From Defluviitaleaceae bacterium (GTDB lineage Bacteria; Bacillota; Clostridia; Lachnospirales; WRAX01), in NCBI GenBank assembly GCA_009784355.1, contig WRBU01000090.1:1-5520 (forward strand): a DNA stretch of 5,520 nucleotides, read 5' to 3'. Numbering within the stretch: the stretch's first letter is position 1; each line of letters opens with the position of its first letter. The notes beneath the pieces are model-generated. The model was not told the origin of the DNA. It did no database searches and saw nothing but the letters and a program-made list of their open reading frames with translations. The position numbers and the translations under genes are program-made. This document shows, piece by piece, positions 1 through 5,520 of this stretch.

Positions 1-47
1 ATAAGCCGCGTAGGGTACTTGGGCAAGAAATACTATGGGATACATAA
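1..47 (+). CDS. Possible 3' end of an upstream gene (partial)
   Basis: The frame starting at base 3 is open from the window edge to a TAA at 45-47 and would end in ...VLGQEILWDT. The stop falls right at the ribosome binding site of the ABC ATPase gene, as is usual inside an operon. A second frame, starting at base 1, is open to a TAA at 79-81 and would overlap the next gene, so the frame is not settled. The fragment is too short to assign a family. In related operons this place can hold an adaptor or another transporter gene, but nothing here shows that. It may also simply be non-coding. Confidence 0.25.
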   Translation, partial: KPRRVLGQEILWDT

Positions 48-56
48 AAAGGAGGG
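46..56 (+). promoter_or_regulatory. Strong ribosome binding site that fixes a TTG start for the ATPase gene
   Basis: The stretch AAAAAGGAGGG contains a near-perfect Shine-Dalgarno core (AAGGAGG at 49-55), followed nine bases later by TTG at 65-67. The ATG at 35, in the same frame, has no purine-rich site at a useful distance, and starting there would bury this ribosome binding site inside the coding sequence. The TTG is therefore the better start. Confidence 0.75.
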
Positions 57-64
57 ATTGGCTT

Positions 65-823
65 TTGAGCAGCAAAAATAACGCCGCATCCGAAATTGTG
101 GTACAGTTAAAAGGGGTAAGTAAAATATATCGCATGGGCGAAGAGCGTATAGTGGCTTTAAATGATGTGAACCTTGACTTTTACAAAGGCAAAATTTATT
201 GTCTTTTGGGGGTTTCTGGGTCGGGTAAGTCAACCTTGCTTAATATTGTTGCGGGGCTAGAAAAGCCAACGAAGGGTGAAATAATATTTAAAGGGCGTGA
301 TATTGGGCGAATGAGCGAAAGAAGACTAGCTCTCTTTCGGCAACGATATATTGGCTTTGTTTTTCAACAATATAACCTCATGCCCACTCTAACAGCCCTT
401 GAAAATACGACTTTACCTCTTATATTCCGAAGGATGTCAAAGCGCGTACGCAATAAAAAGGCAATGGCTATGCTGCAAGCGGTGGGCTTGGGTGAGAGAT
501 ACAAACATAGACCAAGCCAAATGTCTGGCGGTCAGCAGCAGCGTGTTTCTATTGCGCGAGCCTTTGTAAATGACCCCCAAATTGTTTTTGCGGATGAGCC
601 AACGGGCAACCTTGACACAAAAACAACCACAGAAATGATGAATCTTATTTGCGGCATGGCAAAAAAACACAACCAAATGATGATTTTGGTCACGCACAAT
701 TTAGAACTTTCCAAATATTGCGATGAGATTATTTATATATCTGATGGAAAAATAGAAAAAATTGAAGATGTTTCGGCACAAAAGGTCGAAATAGGGGATG
801 CTGATTTTGGCATTTCAAATTAA
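65..823 (+). CDS. ABC transporter ATP-binding protein, MacB/LolD type
   Basis: This is the cytoplasmic nucleotide-binding subunit of an ABC system: it binds and hydrolyses ATP as a dimer to drive the partner permease. From the TTG start it has 252 residues, normal for a stand-alone ATPase of this type. All motifs are present in order (TTG-start numbering): Walker A GVSGSGKST at 49-57, Q-loop in VFQQYNLMP around 99-107, signature MSGGQ at 153-157 (Met in place of the usual Leu), Walker B IVFADE at 173-178, D-loop GNLD at 181-184 and the switch histidine in VTHN around 211. The SGSGKSTLLN and YNLMPTLTALEN contexts are typical of the MacB/LolD/SalX group (COG1136). Its C-terminus has a short extra acidic tail. 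The surface-protein gene follows after 11 bases and the matching permease is two genes on, so the three probably form one operon. An ATG at 35 would add ten residues but is poorly supported. The transported or sensed substrate cannot be told from the sequence. Confidence 0.95.
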   Translation: MSSKNNAASEIVVQLKGVSKIYRMGEERIVALNDVNLDFYKGKIYCLLGVSGSGKSTLLNIVAGLEKPTKGEIIFKGRDIGRMSERRLALFRQRYIGFVFQQYNLMPTLTALENTTLPLIFRRMSKRVRNKKAMAMLQAVGLGERYKHRPSQMSGGQQQRVSIARAFVNDPQIVFADEPTGNLDTKTTTEMMNLICGMAKKHNQMMILVTHNLELSKYCDEIIYISDGKIEKIEDVSAQKVEIGDADFGISN

Positions 824-834
824 GGGAGGATAAT

Positions 835-3630
835 ATGAAAAAGCGAATACTTACAAAATTTTTGGCTTTTATAATGGTCTTTGGTGCGGTGTCGGCCTTT
901 GCTCCGCTAACTGCTTTGGCACAACCGAGTCTTTCTGCCCCAAGCACAACGACAATTCCCGCGGGAGAAACTAGGTCTGTAAGCGTGGGGCTGGATGTGC
1001 CAAGCGGATTTGTTGTAACCGACATTGGCTTTCCTCAGGGACAGCAGGAAGAAATGGCGCATATTTTAAACGCACGCATAACAAATGGGGGCACATTGCA
1101 CGGTCCTGCCAGCAGAAATTTAGTTATTGAAATTACGGCAATGCATGGCTTTGAAGGGCAAACATCATTGACCTTGCTTGCGAATTGGCTTCAAACTGGT
1201 ACTGGTTTGCCTGCGCAACAAATATCTGTCAACATACCAATTATTGTTACACGTAGCGGACAGGACGGCTCTGCTGGGGAAAATATTAGCATCACATCTC
1301 CGACAGCCCCAGTTGAACTTGCTCCTGGGGAATCCCGTGTAGTGCCTGTTACTGTACGCAATTTTGGTTCTACTAATATTACAAATATCAATTTCTTGCC
1401 GCGTCTTTTTGTGGGAAATCCGAATGTAACTGTGGAAATAGAAGGTAATTTGTCTCAGTTTTCACTTAATGCAAATGCCACACGCACAATAAACTTTCGC
1501 TTAACGGCGGCAGAAAACGCACCCGCTGGTTCACAAAACGGACGCATAGAATTTTCTCACACTATTGGCGGAGGTAATGCCGTTAATTTTGATGAAATTG
1601 TTATACCTGTTGTTATTGCTGTTCCAGATGCACTTCGGCCTGTCGTAGTTATGGAGTCTTTCACCACGACCCCAAGCGGAGTGGGTGCTGGACAAAATTT
1701 TACATTTAATGTAACCTTGCGTAACACAACGGCAGTGGATGCTGTAAATACCACTTTATCTTGGGCTATACCAAGCGGGGCTTTGCAAATTCGTGGTACA
1801 AATTCCAGCAATATTGGTACAATACCTGCATTTGGAACCCGTGAAGTAGCTATACAGCTAACGACCGCGCAGGCAGCGACTTCTGGTTCTTACCCAATTT
1901 CAATAACTCTTCGCCACGACCATCAGACACCTGTTGGCGGTGAAACTGTAAATTATCACATTGCGGTAGGCGACCAAGCCTCTGCAGAGCGTGCAAATAT
2001 AAGTATTGTTGCTATTTCTGCGCCGTCGGGCTCATTTTTGCCCGGACAAGAAGCTCGCTTTTCTATTACAATACAAAATATAGGTGTTGGCAGGGCAAGC
2101 AATGTCCGTATTACAGCTTCTCCTGAAACAGGAGTTGTTTCCCGCCTTGCAAGCATACAAACTCTTGATGCCCTTGAGCCGGGACAAAGCCGCACTTTTG
2201 AATTTGCTTTTGCACCAACATCGGCGGCTACGAACCGTTTTCATAATATAGGTTTCACTGTCGCTTATCATGACGGCGGACAAAATCAAACTTTTGAACA
2301 GTTTAGCGGCATGGCTGTAACTACGCCAGAAGCAGAAGGTGCAAGAGCTGATTTGCAAATAACGAGCATTATTGCACCGACGGCACAATTTTCCAGCGGA
2401 CAGGAAGCGGCAATAACCCTTATAGTTACAAATTTAGGTGAAACGATTGCCCGCAATGTACGTATTACTGCTACGCCTGAAACTGGCTTGGTTTCCCGCC
2501 TTGCAAGCATACAAACAATGCCAAGTTTAGAACCTGGGCAAAGCCGTGCATTTGAATTTGCTTTTGCTCCGACAGCGACCGCTACAAACCGTTTTCATAA
2601 TGTGGGCTTTACTGTTTCTTACAACGATGGTCAAGCAACGCAGACCTTTGAGCAATACAGCGGAATATCGGTTCGTGGCGTAGATGGAGGCAACCAGTCT
2701 GTTCCTCGAGTTATTATTAGTGATTACACGGTAGACCCGCTTATGGTAATGGCTAATACTGAATTTGATTTATATTTAACACTTCAAAACACCCATTCAG
2801 CTCGCACAATATCGAATATGCGTGTAACTTTGGAAGTTATTGGAACAGCGACAGCTCCTGGCGGTCAAACCACCCCAAGTGCGGTTTTCACTCCTGTAAA
2901 TGCTTCTAATACTTTCTTTATTGATAGCATTTCGCCTCGTGCTACGGCGCAGCATCACATACGACTTTTTGCCATTCCTGATGCCGCACCCATGAATCAT
3001 ACCATTGTTGTACACTTTGTTTATGAAGACGAAGAAGGCAATGAAATTACAGCAAGAGAAAATATTGGCATAAATGTACGTCAAGAAAGCCGTGTGGAGT
3101 TGGGCGACCCAAGTTTTATGATGCCAAGTGTTGGAAGTCCGATGACGACATCTTTTAACGTTCATAACAGCGGACGCTCTACTGTGTTTAACCTCAGAGT
3201 ACATTTTGAAGGTGACGGCTTTGACACATCTCAAGCTGACGAAAGATTTGGTAATGTTCAACCTGGTCATGGCGGGCAATTTTGGGGTAGCATAACCCCT
3301 ATTATGCCTGGACAGCAAACATTGTATATGATAACTACATTTGAGGACGTTATGGCTCAAGAACACACCATCATACGTGAATTTCATCTTTATGTTACGG
3401 GCGGTTTTGGAGGAGGCGACTGGGAAGGCGGCGGAGATGACCGCTGGCCACCAGATGGCGGCTTCCCTGGTGATGGAGGTCCATGGGGTGAGGAAGAGGA
3501 TGGTTCTAATAATACCTTATTATGGATTTTAATAGGCGGCGGTGTCGTGCTTGCTGTCGGCATTGCAGCAATAATCGTTATTCGTAAAAAACGTGCAAAA
3601 AAAGAAGATTTTGATGATTTTGATGTTTAA
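835..3630 (+). CDS. Large membrane-anchored surface protein with about seven beta-sandwich-like repeats (CARDB/COG1361-like)
   Basis: This is a 931-residue type I membrane protein. A signal peptide (basic MKKR start, hydrophobic core, likely cleavage after ALA at residue 29) precedes about seven modules, at roughly 30-140, 150-262, 268-378, 387-495, 505-613, 624-748 and 753-855. Most modules open with the same pattern: a beta strand, a Pro/Gly turn, then a strand such as VTVRNFG, VTLRNTT, ITIQNIG or FNVHNSG and an N-x-R/T-x hairpin. That pattern is typical of CARDB, NEW3 and COG1361 extracellular adhesion-like folds; this is recognition by eye and no profile was run. Modules 4 and 5 are a clear duplication. 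Residues 856-891 are a Gly/Asp/Trp/Pro-rich linker, about 894-916 a single membrane helix, and 917-931 a cytoplasmic tail (RKKRAKK then EDFDDFDV). The mature ectodomain has no Cys and no Lys. A good ribosome binding site (GGGAGGA at 824-830) supports the ATG at 835. Lying between the ATPase and the permease, it is probably the extracellular partner of the transporter, in place of a MacA/YknX adaptor. An unrelated surface stalk or adhesin is the alternative. Confidence 0.88.
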   Translation: MKKRILTKFLAFIMVFGAVSAFAPLTALAQPSLSAPSTTTIPAGETRSVSVGLDVPSGFVVTDIGFPQGQQEEMAHILNARITNGGTLHGPASRNLVIEITAMHGFEGQTSLTLLANWLQTGTGLPAQQISVNIPIIVTRSGQDGSAGENISITSPTAPVELAPGESRVVPVTVRNFGSTNITNINFLPRLFVGNPNVTVEIEGNLSQFSLNANATRTINFRLTAAENAPAGSQNGRIEFSHTIGGGNAVNFDEIVIPVVIAVPDALRPVVVMESFTTTPSGVGAGQNFTFNVTLRNTTAVDAVNTTLSWAIPSGALQIRGTNSSNIGTIPAFGTREVAIQLTTAQAATSGSYPISITLRHDHQTPVGGETVNYHIAVGDQASAERANISIVAISAPSGSFLPGQEARFSITIQNIGVGRASNVRITASPETGVVSRLASIQTLDALEPGQSRTFEFAFAPTSAATNRFHNIGFTVAYHDGGQNQTFEQFSGMAVTTPEAEGARADLQITSIIAPTAQFSSGQEAAITLIVTNLGETIARNVRITATPETGLVSRLASIQTMPSLEPGQSRAFEFAFAPTATATNRFHNVGFTVSYNDGQATQTFEQYSGISVRGVDGGNQSVPRVIISDYTVDPLMVMANTEFDLYLTLQNTHSARTISNMRVTLEVIGTATAPGGQTTPSAVFTPVNASNTFFIDSISPRATAQHHIRLFAIPDAAPMNHTIVVHFVYEDEEGNEITARENIGINVRQESRVELGDPSFMMPSVGSPMTTSFNVHNSGRSTVFNLRVHFEGDGFDTSQADERFGNVQPGHGGQFWGSITPIMPGQQTLYMITTFEDVMAQEHTIIREFHLYVTGGFGGGDWEGGGDDRWPPDGGFPGDGGPWGEEEDGSNNTLLWILIGGGVVLAVGIAAIIVIRKKRAKKEDFDDFDV
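1993..2319 (+). repeat. Tandem repeat copy 1 (module 4 of the surface protein)
   Basis: This is the first copy of a 109-residue unit (residues 387-495) that recurs 354 bases (118 codons) downstream. By hand count 69 of 109 residues are identical to copy 2. Identity is uneven: about 13 of the first 36 residues but 56 of the last 73. A 26-base stretch at 2137-2162 is identical to 2491-2516, and shorter identical stretches recur at the same offset (2197-2213 and 2233-2247). Confidence 0.9.
2347..2673 (+). repeat. Tandem repeat copy 2 (module 5 of the surface protein)
   Basis: This second copy covers residues 505-613 and is separated from copy 1 by a nine-residue linker. Shared blocks include NVRITA, VSRLASIQT, LEPGQSR, FEFAFAPT, TNRFHN and QTFEQ. 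The matching bases lie at 2491-2516, 2551-2567 and 2587-2601. The duplication is in frame and keeps the module boundary intact. Confidence 0.9.
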
Positions 3631-3694
3631 TAATACTGGCGAACAGCGGTTTTGGCGTAAGAAGCTGTCCATAGGGGGATGTGAGAATGAATGA
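3614..3694 (+). CDS. Possible 26-residue coupling ORF between surface protein and permease
   Basis: A short frame begins with ATG at 3614 (a second in-frame ATG lies at 3623) inside the end of the surface-protein gene, crosses the whole 60-base gap and stops with TGA at 3692-3694. That stop overlaps the permease start in an ATGA arrangement, typical of translational coupling. The peptide would end ...FWRKKLSIGGCENE. A weak AAAGAAGA site precedes the first ATG. The permease's own ribosome binding site (AGGGGGA at 3673-3679, about 11 bases from its ATG) is less good than those of its neighbours, which would make coupling useful. The frame may equally be chance: no family is recognised and the length is trivial. 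Confidence 0.2.
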   Translation: MILMFNNTGEQRFWRKKLSIGGCENE

Positions 3695-5112
3695 AAATTA
3701 TTGATTTAATTGCAATGGCAATGCGCAACATGCTTAAGCGTAAGCTGCGCACATTTCTAACCGTTATGGGTGTGGTTATTGGGGCAACTTCTATAATTAT
3801 AATGATGTCATTGGGTATTGCCGTTAATATGAACTTTGATGAACAAATTGCCGCCATGGGGCATAGGGCTTTGCGTATTGAAATTTGGCGTCCGTGGCAG
3901 CCCGAACCTGGTGAAATTGCCGTTTTGGATGACAATGTTGTGGCGCAAATTGCTGCAATACCAGGCATTGTAATTGCGCTTCCAGAAGTGGAAACAAACA
4001 TAAACGTAATGGCTGGTCCTTATATTGCTCGCTGGGTACGGGTTATAGGCATTACTCCTGAAGCTATGGAAGCCTTCGGCTTTCAAGTTTTAGAGGGACA
4101 AGGTTTGGATGACAGCGACGATTGGCAGATTGTTTTTGGCTCGCAGGTAGTGCAGCAGTTCGCAGACAGCCGCCGTCCGCAAATGGATTGGTGGGAAATG
4201 CAAATGAGGGGCATAACTCCACCGCCAATGACAATCGACCCTTTAAACGTACCTTTGCAAATTTCGTATCGCCATGAACTTGGTCAGCCAAGACCGCCGG
4301 GCGGGTCGCCAATGGGGCAAGATAGTGCTGCAATTAGACCTTATATTGCGGAAGGCAGAGGGATTTTGCTACCCAGTGACGATTGGCGAAGTATGCAAAA
4401 TGCTTTCATGCCCATGGAGCAGGTGCAACGCATCATTGAAGACAGAGAGCGTTGGGAACAGCAGCAAGGCGGCGGAGGAATGAGCGGCGGCATCTTTATG
4501 GATGAAAGCGGCAATATAGTAAGGATTAATGATGAAGGGTATTGGCGCATAAGTGCTTTGGCAGACAGCCCGCAAAATATCCAACGTGTTATTGACGACA
4601 TAATTGCTTTGGGCATCAATGAACAAAATATAAGCAATGAAGCAACGTGGGTAAATAGTCAGCGTGAAACCACAGAAACCTTGCAAACCCTGCTGGCTGT
4701 TATCGGCGTTATAGTATTGCTTGTTTCTGCCATTGGAATTGCCAACACAATGGTTATGTCTATTTACGAGCGCACAAAAGAAATTGGTGTTATGAAGTGC
4801 ATTGGGGCAAGTGTTGGGGATATTCGCCGCTTGTTTTTAATAGAAGCGGCTTTCATAGGAGCTTTGGGTGGTGCGTTTGGCTTGGGCTTGGCTTGGCTAA
4901 TTTCTTATTTCCTTAACAATATGGCGAACTTTGCATTTTTTGAAATGCCTCAATGGATGCCTGTTCAAGTGGGCAGTTTGGTTAGTTTTGTACCAATATG
5001 GTTATATGGCTTGGCATTTGCTTTTTCCATTGTAATCGGGCTTGTATCGGGCTTTTTGCCGGCTCATCGTGCGACCCGCATTTCGGCTCTTGCTGCAATT
5101 AAAACGGAATAA
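3691..5112 (+). CDS. ABC transporter permease, MacB/FtsX family
   Basis: This is the membrane subunit of a MacB-type (Type VII) ABC system, 473 residues. The N-terminus has the family's usual pattern: a short amphipathic stretch (AMRNMLKRKLRT), then membrane helix 1 at about 22-42 with VMGVVIGATSI. A large extracellular MacB_PCD-like domain follows at about 46-330. It carries a Met/Trp/Pro-rich segment (163-208, with QMDWWEMQM and TPPPM) and a Gly run (QQQGGGGMSGG, 257-267). Helices 2, 3 and 4 lie at about 333-357, 383-408 and 433-457. The cytoplasmic loop YERTKEIGVMKCIGAS (359-374), which contacts the ATPase in this family, and the closing PAHRATRISALAAIK are both diagnostic. A TGA immediately upstream at 3688-3690 makes the ATG at 3691 the first possible ATG start in frame. 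It should work as a homodimer with the ATPase encoded at 65-823. Members of the family export peptides, lipoproteins or drugs, or drive extracellular events mechanically; the sequence does not say which applies here. Confidence 0.95.
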   Translation: MKIIDLIAMAMRNMLKRKLRTFLTVMGVVIGATSIIIMMSLGIAVNMNFDEQIAAMGHRALRIEIWRPWQPEPGEIAVLDDNVVAQIAAIPGIVIALPEVETNINVMAGPYIARWVRVIGITPEAMEAFGFQVLEGQGLDDSDDWQIVFGSQVVQQFADSRRPQMDWWEMQMRGITPPPMTIDPLNVPLQISYRHELGQPRPPGGSPMGQDSAAIRPYIAEGRGILLPSDDWRSMQNAFMPMEQVQRIIEDRERWEQQQGGGGMSGGIFMDESGNIVRINDEGYWRISALADSPQNIQRVIDDIIALGINEQNISNEATWVNSQRETTETLQTLLAVIGVIVLLVSAIGIANTMVMSIYERTKEIGVMKCIGASVGDIRRLFLIEAAFIGALGGAFGLGLAWLISYFLNNMANFAFFEMPQWMPVQVGSLVSFVPIWLYGLAFAFSIVIGLVSGFLPAHRATRISALAAIKTE

Positions 5113-5121
5113 AGAGCTTGT

Positions 5122-5148
5122 TAAGTTTTGATAAGTTATTGCCGATAT
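5122..5148 (+). promoter_or_regulatory. SigD (sigma-28) type motility promoter
   Basis: GCCGATAT at 5141-5148 matches the -10 element of the Bacillus SigD/flagellar sigma-28 consensus at all eight positions. Exactly 15 bases upstream, TAAG at 5122-5125 matches the TAAA -35 element at three of four positions. Transcription would begin near 5154-5156, leaving a leader of about 25 bases that holds the ribosome binding site of the gene starting at 5180. A sigma-A type TATAAT (5148-5153) overlaps it, but its nearest -35-like hexamer, TTGATA at 5128-5133, is only 14 bases away, so a sigma-A promoter is less convincing. No terminator separates it from the permease gene, so read-through is also possible. 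Confidence 0.6.
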
Positions 5149-5165
5149 ATAATAAATGACTTTTT

Positions 5166-5171
5166 AGGAGG
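5166..5171 (+). promoter_or_regulatory. Ribosome binding site that chooses the ATG at 5180
   Basis: A perfect AGGAGG lies eight bases before the ATG at 5180. A nearer ATG at 5175 is only three bases away and opens a frame of eight codons before TAA, so the 5180 start is the real one. Confidence 0.8.
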
Positions 5172-5179
5172 AAAATGAC

Positions 5180-5520
5180 ATGGATGTTAACACAAGTTTA
5201 AATTTATTAAATGCGCAAAATGCTGCAAGCCAACCCGTAACCCCTGTTACAGCATCAGCAAATGAAGCAACAAACACAGGGCTCATCGGTAATCAACCAA
5301 TTCCGCAGGACATTTTGTCTTTAACGGGTTCCCGCCCAGCGTCGCAGGTCAATACTTCAGACCTTAATGCCATTATGGAACAGCATAACCGTCAAGTGCA
5401 ATCTTTCCGTGAGATGATTGAAAGGTTGTTAAATCAACAATCTAATGCTGCTAATATTGTCATTAATGGCGAAACTATGATACAAATTGACGAAGCGACC
5501 CGTGCGCAGGCTCAAGCAGA
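5180..5520 (+). CDS. Small Asn/Gln-rich protein, probably motility-regulon, partial (5' end only)
   Basis: The frame is open for 113 codons from ATG 5180 to the window edge, so the C-terminus is missing. The protein begins MDVNTSLNLLNAQ with no signal peptide. Residues 15-60 are low in hydrophobics and rich in Ala, Asn, Gln, Thr and Pro, so probably disordered. Residues about 61-91 form a likely amphipathic helix or coiled coil (LNAIMEQHNRQVQSFREMI), and about 93-113 look structured (IVINGETMIQID, then a helix with AQAQA). There is no lysine or cysteine. The SigD-like promoter just upstream suggests expression with the flagellar genes. From memory, the ending resembles small clostridial proteins that continue with an EDGYWG-like motif, but that part lies outside the window, so this is only a suggestion. 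I cannot name a family. A non-classical or flagellar-type export route would fit the lack of lysine, but is speculative. It is probably not part of the ABC operon. Confidence 0.8.
   Translation, partial: MDVNTSLNLLNAQNAASQPVTPVTASANEATNTGLIGNQPIPQDILSLTGSRPASQVNTSDLNAIMEQHNRQVQSFREMIERLLNQQSNAANIVINGETMIQIDEATRAQAQA

Noticed and set aside
19..46. Sigma-A promoter before the ATPase gene (TTGGGC, 16 bases, TACATA)
   Set aside because: Both hexamers are poor and the sequence may be coding for the upstream gene; the operon promoter is probably outside the window.
2797..3387. Antisense open frame of 196 codons within the surface-protein gene
   Set aside because: It lies wholly opposite a well-supported gene, its translation has no recognisable domain, and no ribosome binding site was evident. 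Other antisense frames in the window are shorter and equally unsupported.
835..3630. Surface protein as a sortase substrate or S-layer (SLH) protein
   Set aside because: No LPxTG-like motif precedes the C-terminal helix and no SLH motifs are visible; a plain membrane anchor with a cytoplasmic tail fits better.
3631..3690. Possible terminator between surface protein and permease genes
   Set aside because: Only a five-base stem (ACAGC/GCTGT) with a loop of about 16 bases can be drawn, and there is no T run after it.
5128..5153. Sigma-A promoter TTGATA/TATAAT before the last gene
   Set aside because: The spacer is only 14 bases, well below the usual 16-18, and the SigD-type match explains the same site better; a minor role cannot be excluded.
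5113..5165. Possible rho-independent terminator after the permease
   Set aside because: The region is AT-rich with no stable GC stem; the short T run before the ribosome binding site has no hairpin in front of it.
1..5520. Mobile elements, CRISPR arrays, tRNA or rRNA genes
   Set aside because: No inverted terminal repeats, transposase motifs, regularly spaced short repeats or RNA-gene signatures were seen; the only repeats are the in-frame protein modules.

Overview
The window looks like a moderately AT-rich, Gram-positive bacterium, probably a motile member of the Clostridia. The reasons are strong AGGAGG-type ribosome binding sites, a TTG start codon, a classical signal peptide on a membrane-anchored surface protein, and a promoter matching the Firmicutes flagellar/motility sigma factor (SigD, sigma-28). 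The taxon is inferred from style; there is no rRNA or other marker gene.

Layout, all on the + strand. Positions 1-47 probably hold the last codons of an upstream gene (uncertain). Positions 65-823 encode a MacB/LolD-type ABC ATPase. Positions 835-3630 encode a 931-residue surface protein: signal peptide, about seven beta-sandwich-like modules of 100-125 residues (two of them an evident duplication), a Gly/Asp/Trp/Pro linker, one membrane helix and a short charged cytoplasmic tail. Positions 3691-5112 encode a MacB/FtsX-type permease with four membrane helices and a large extracellular domain. Positions 5113-5179 are a short intergenic region with a SigD-like promoter. Positions 5180-5520 hold the start of a small Asn/Gln-rich protein that runs off the window. 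Gaps are 11 and 60 bases between the first three genes, which look like one operon.

How they may work together: the ATPase and permease together have the parts of a Type VII (MacB-like mechanotransmission) ABC system. The large surface protein encoded between them is the natural candidate for its extracellular partner, taking the place that a MacA/YknX adaptor has elsewhere. That assignment is inference from gene order.

The least expected observation is in composition. Every extracellular stretch encoded here is free of lysine: about 865 residues of the surface protein, about 285 residues of the permease, and all 113 visible residues of the last protein. The cytoplasmic ATPase is about 8% lysine, and the few lysines of the two membrane proteins all lie in predicted cytoplasmic segments or the signal peptide. 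Second is the SigD-like promoter, which suggests that the last gene belongs to the motility regulon and is separate from the ABC operon.
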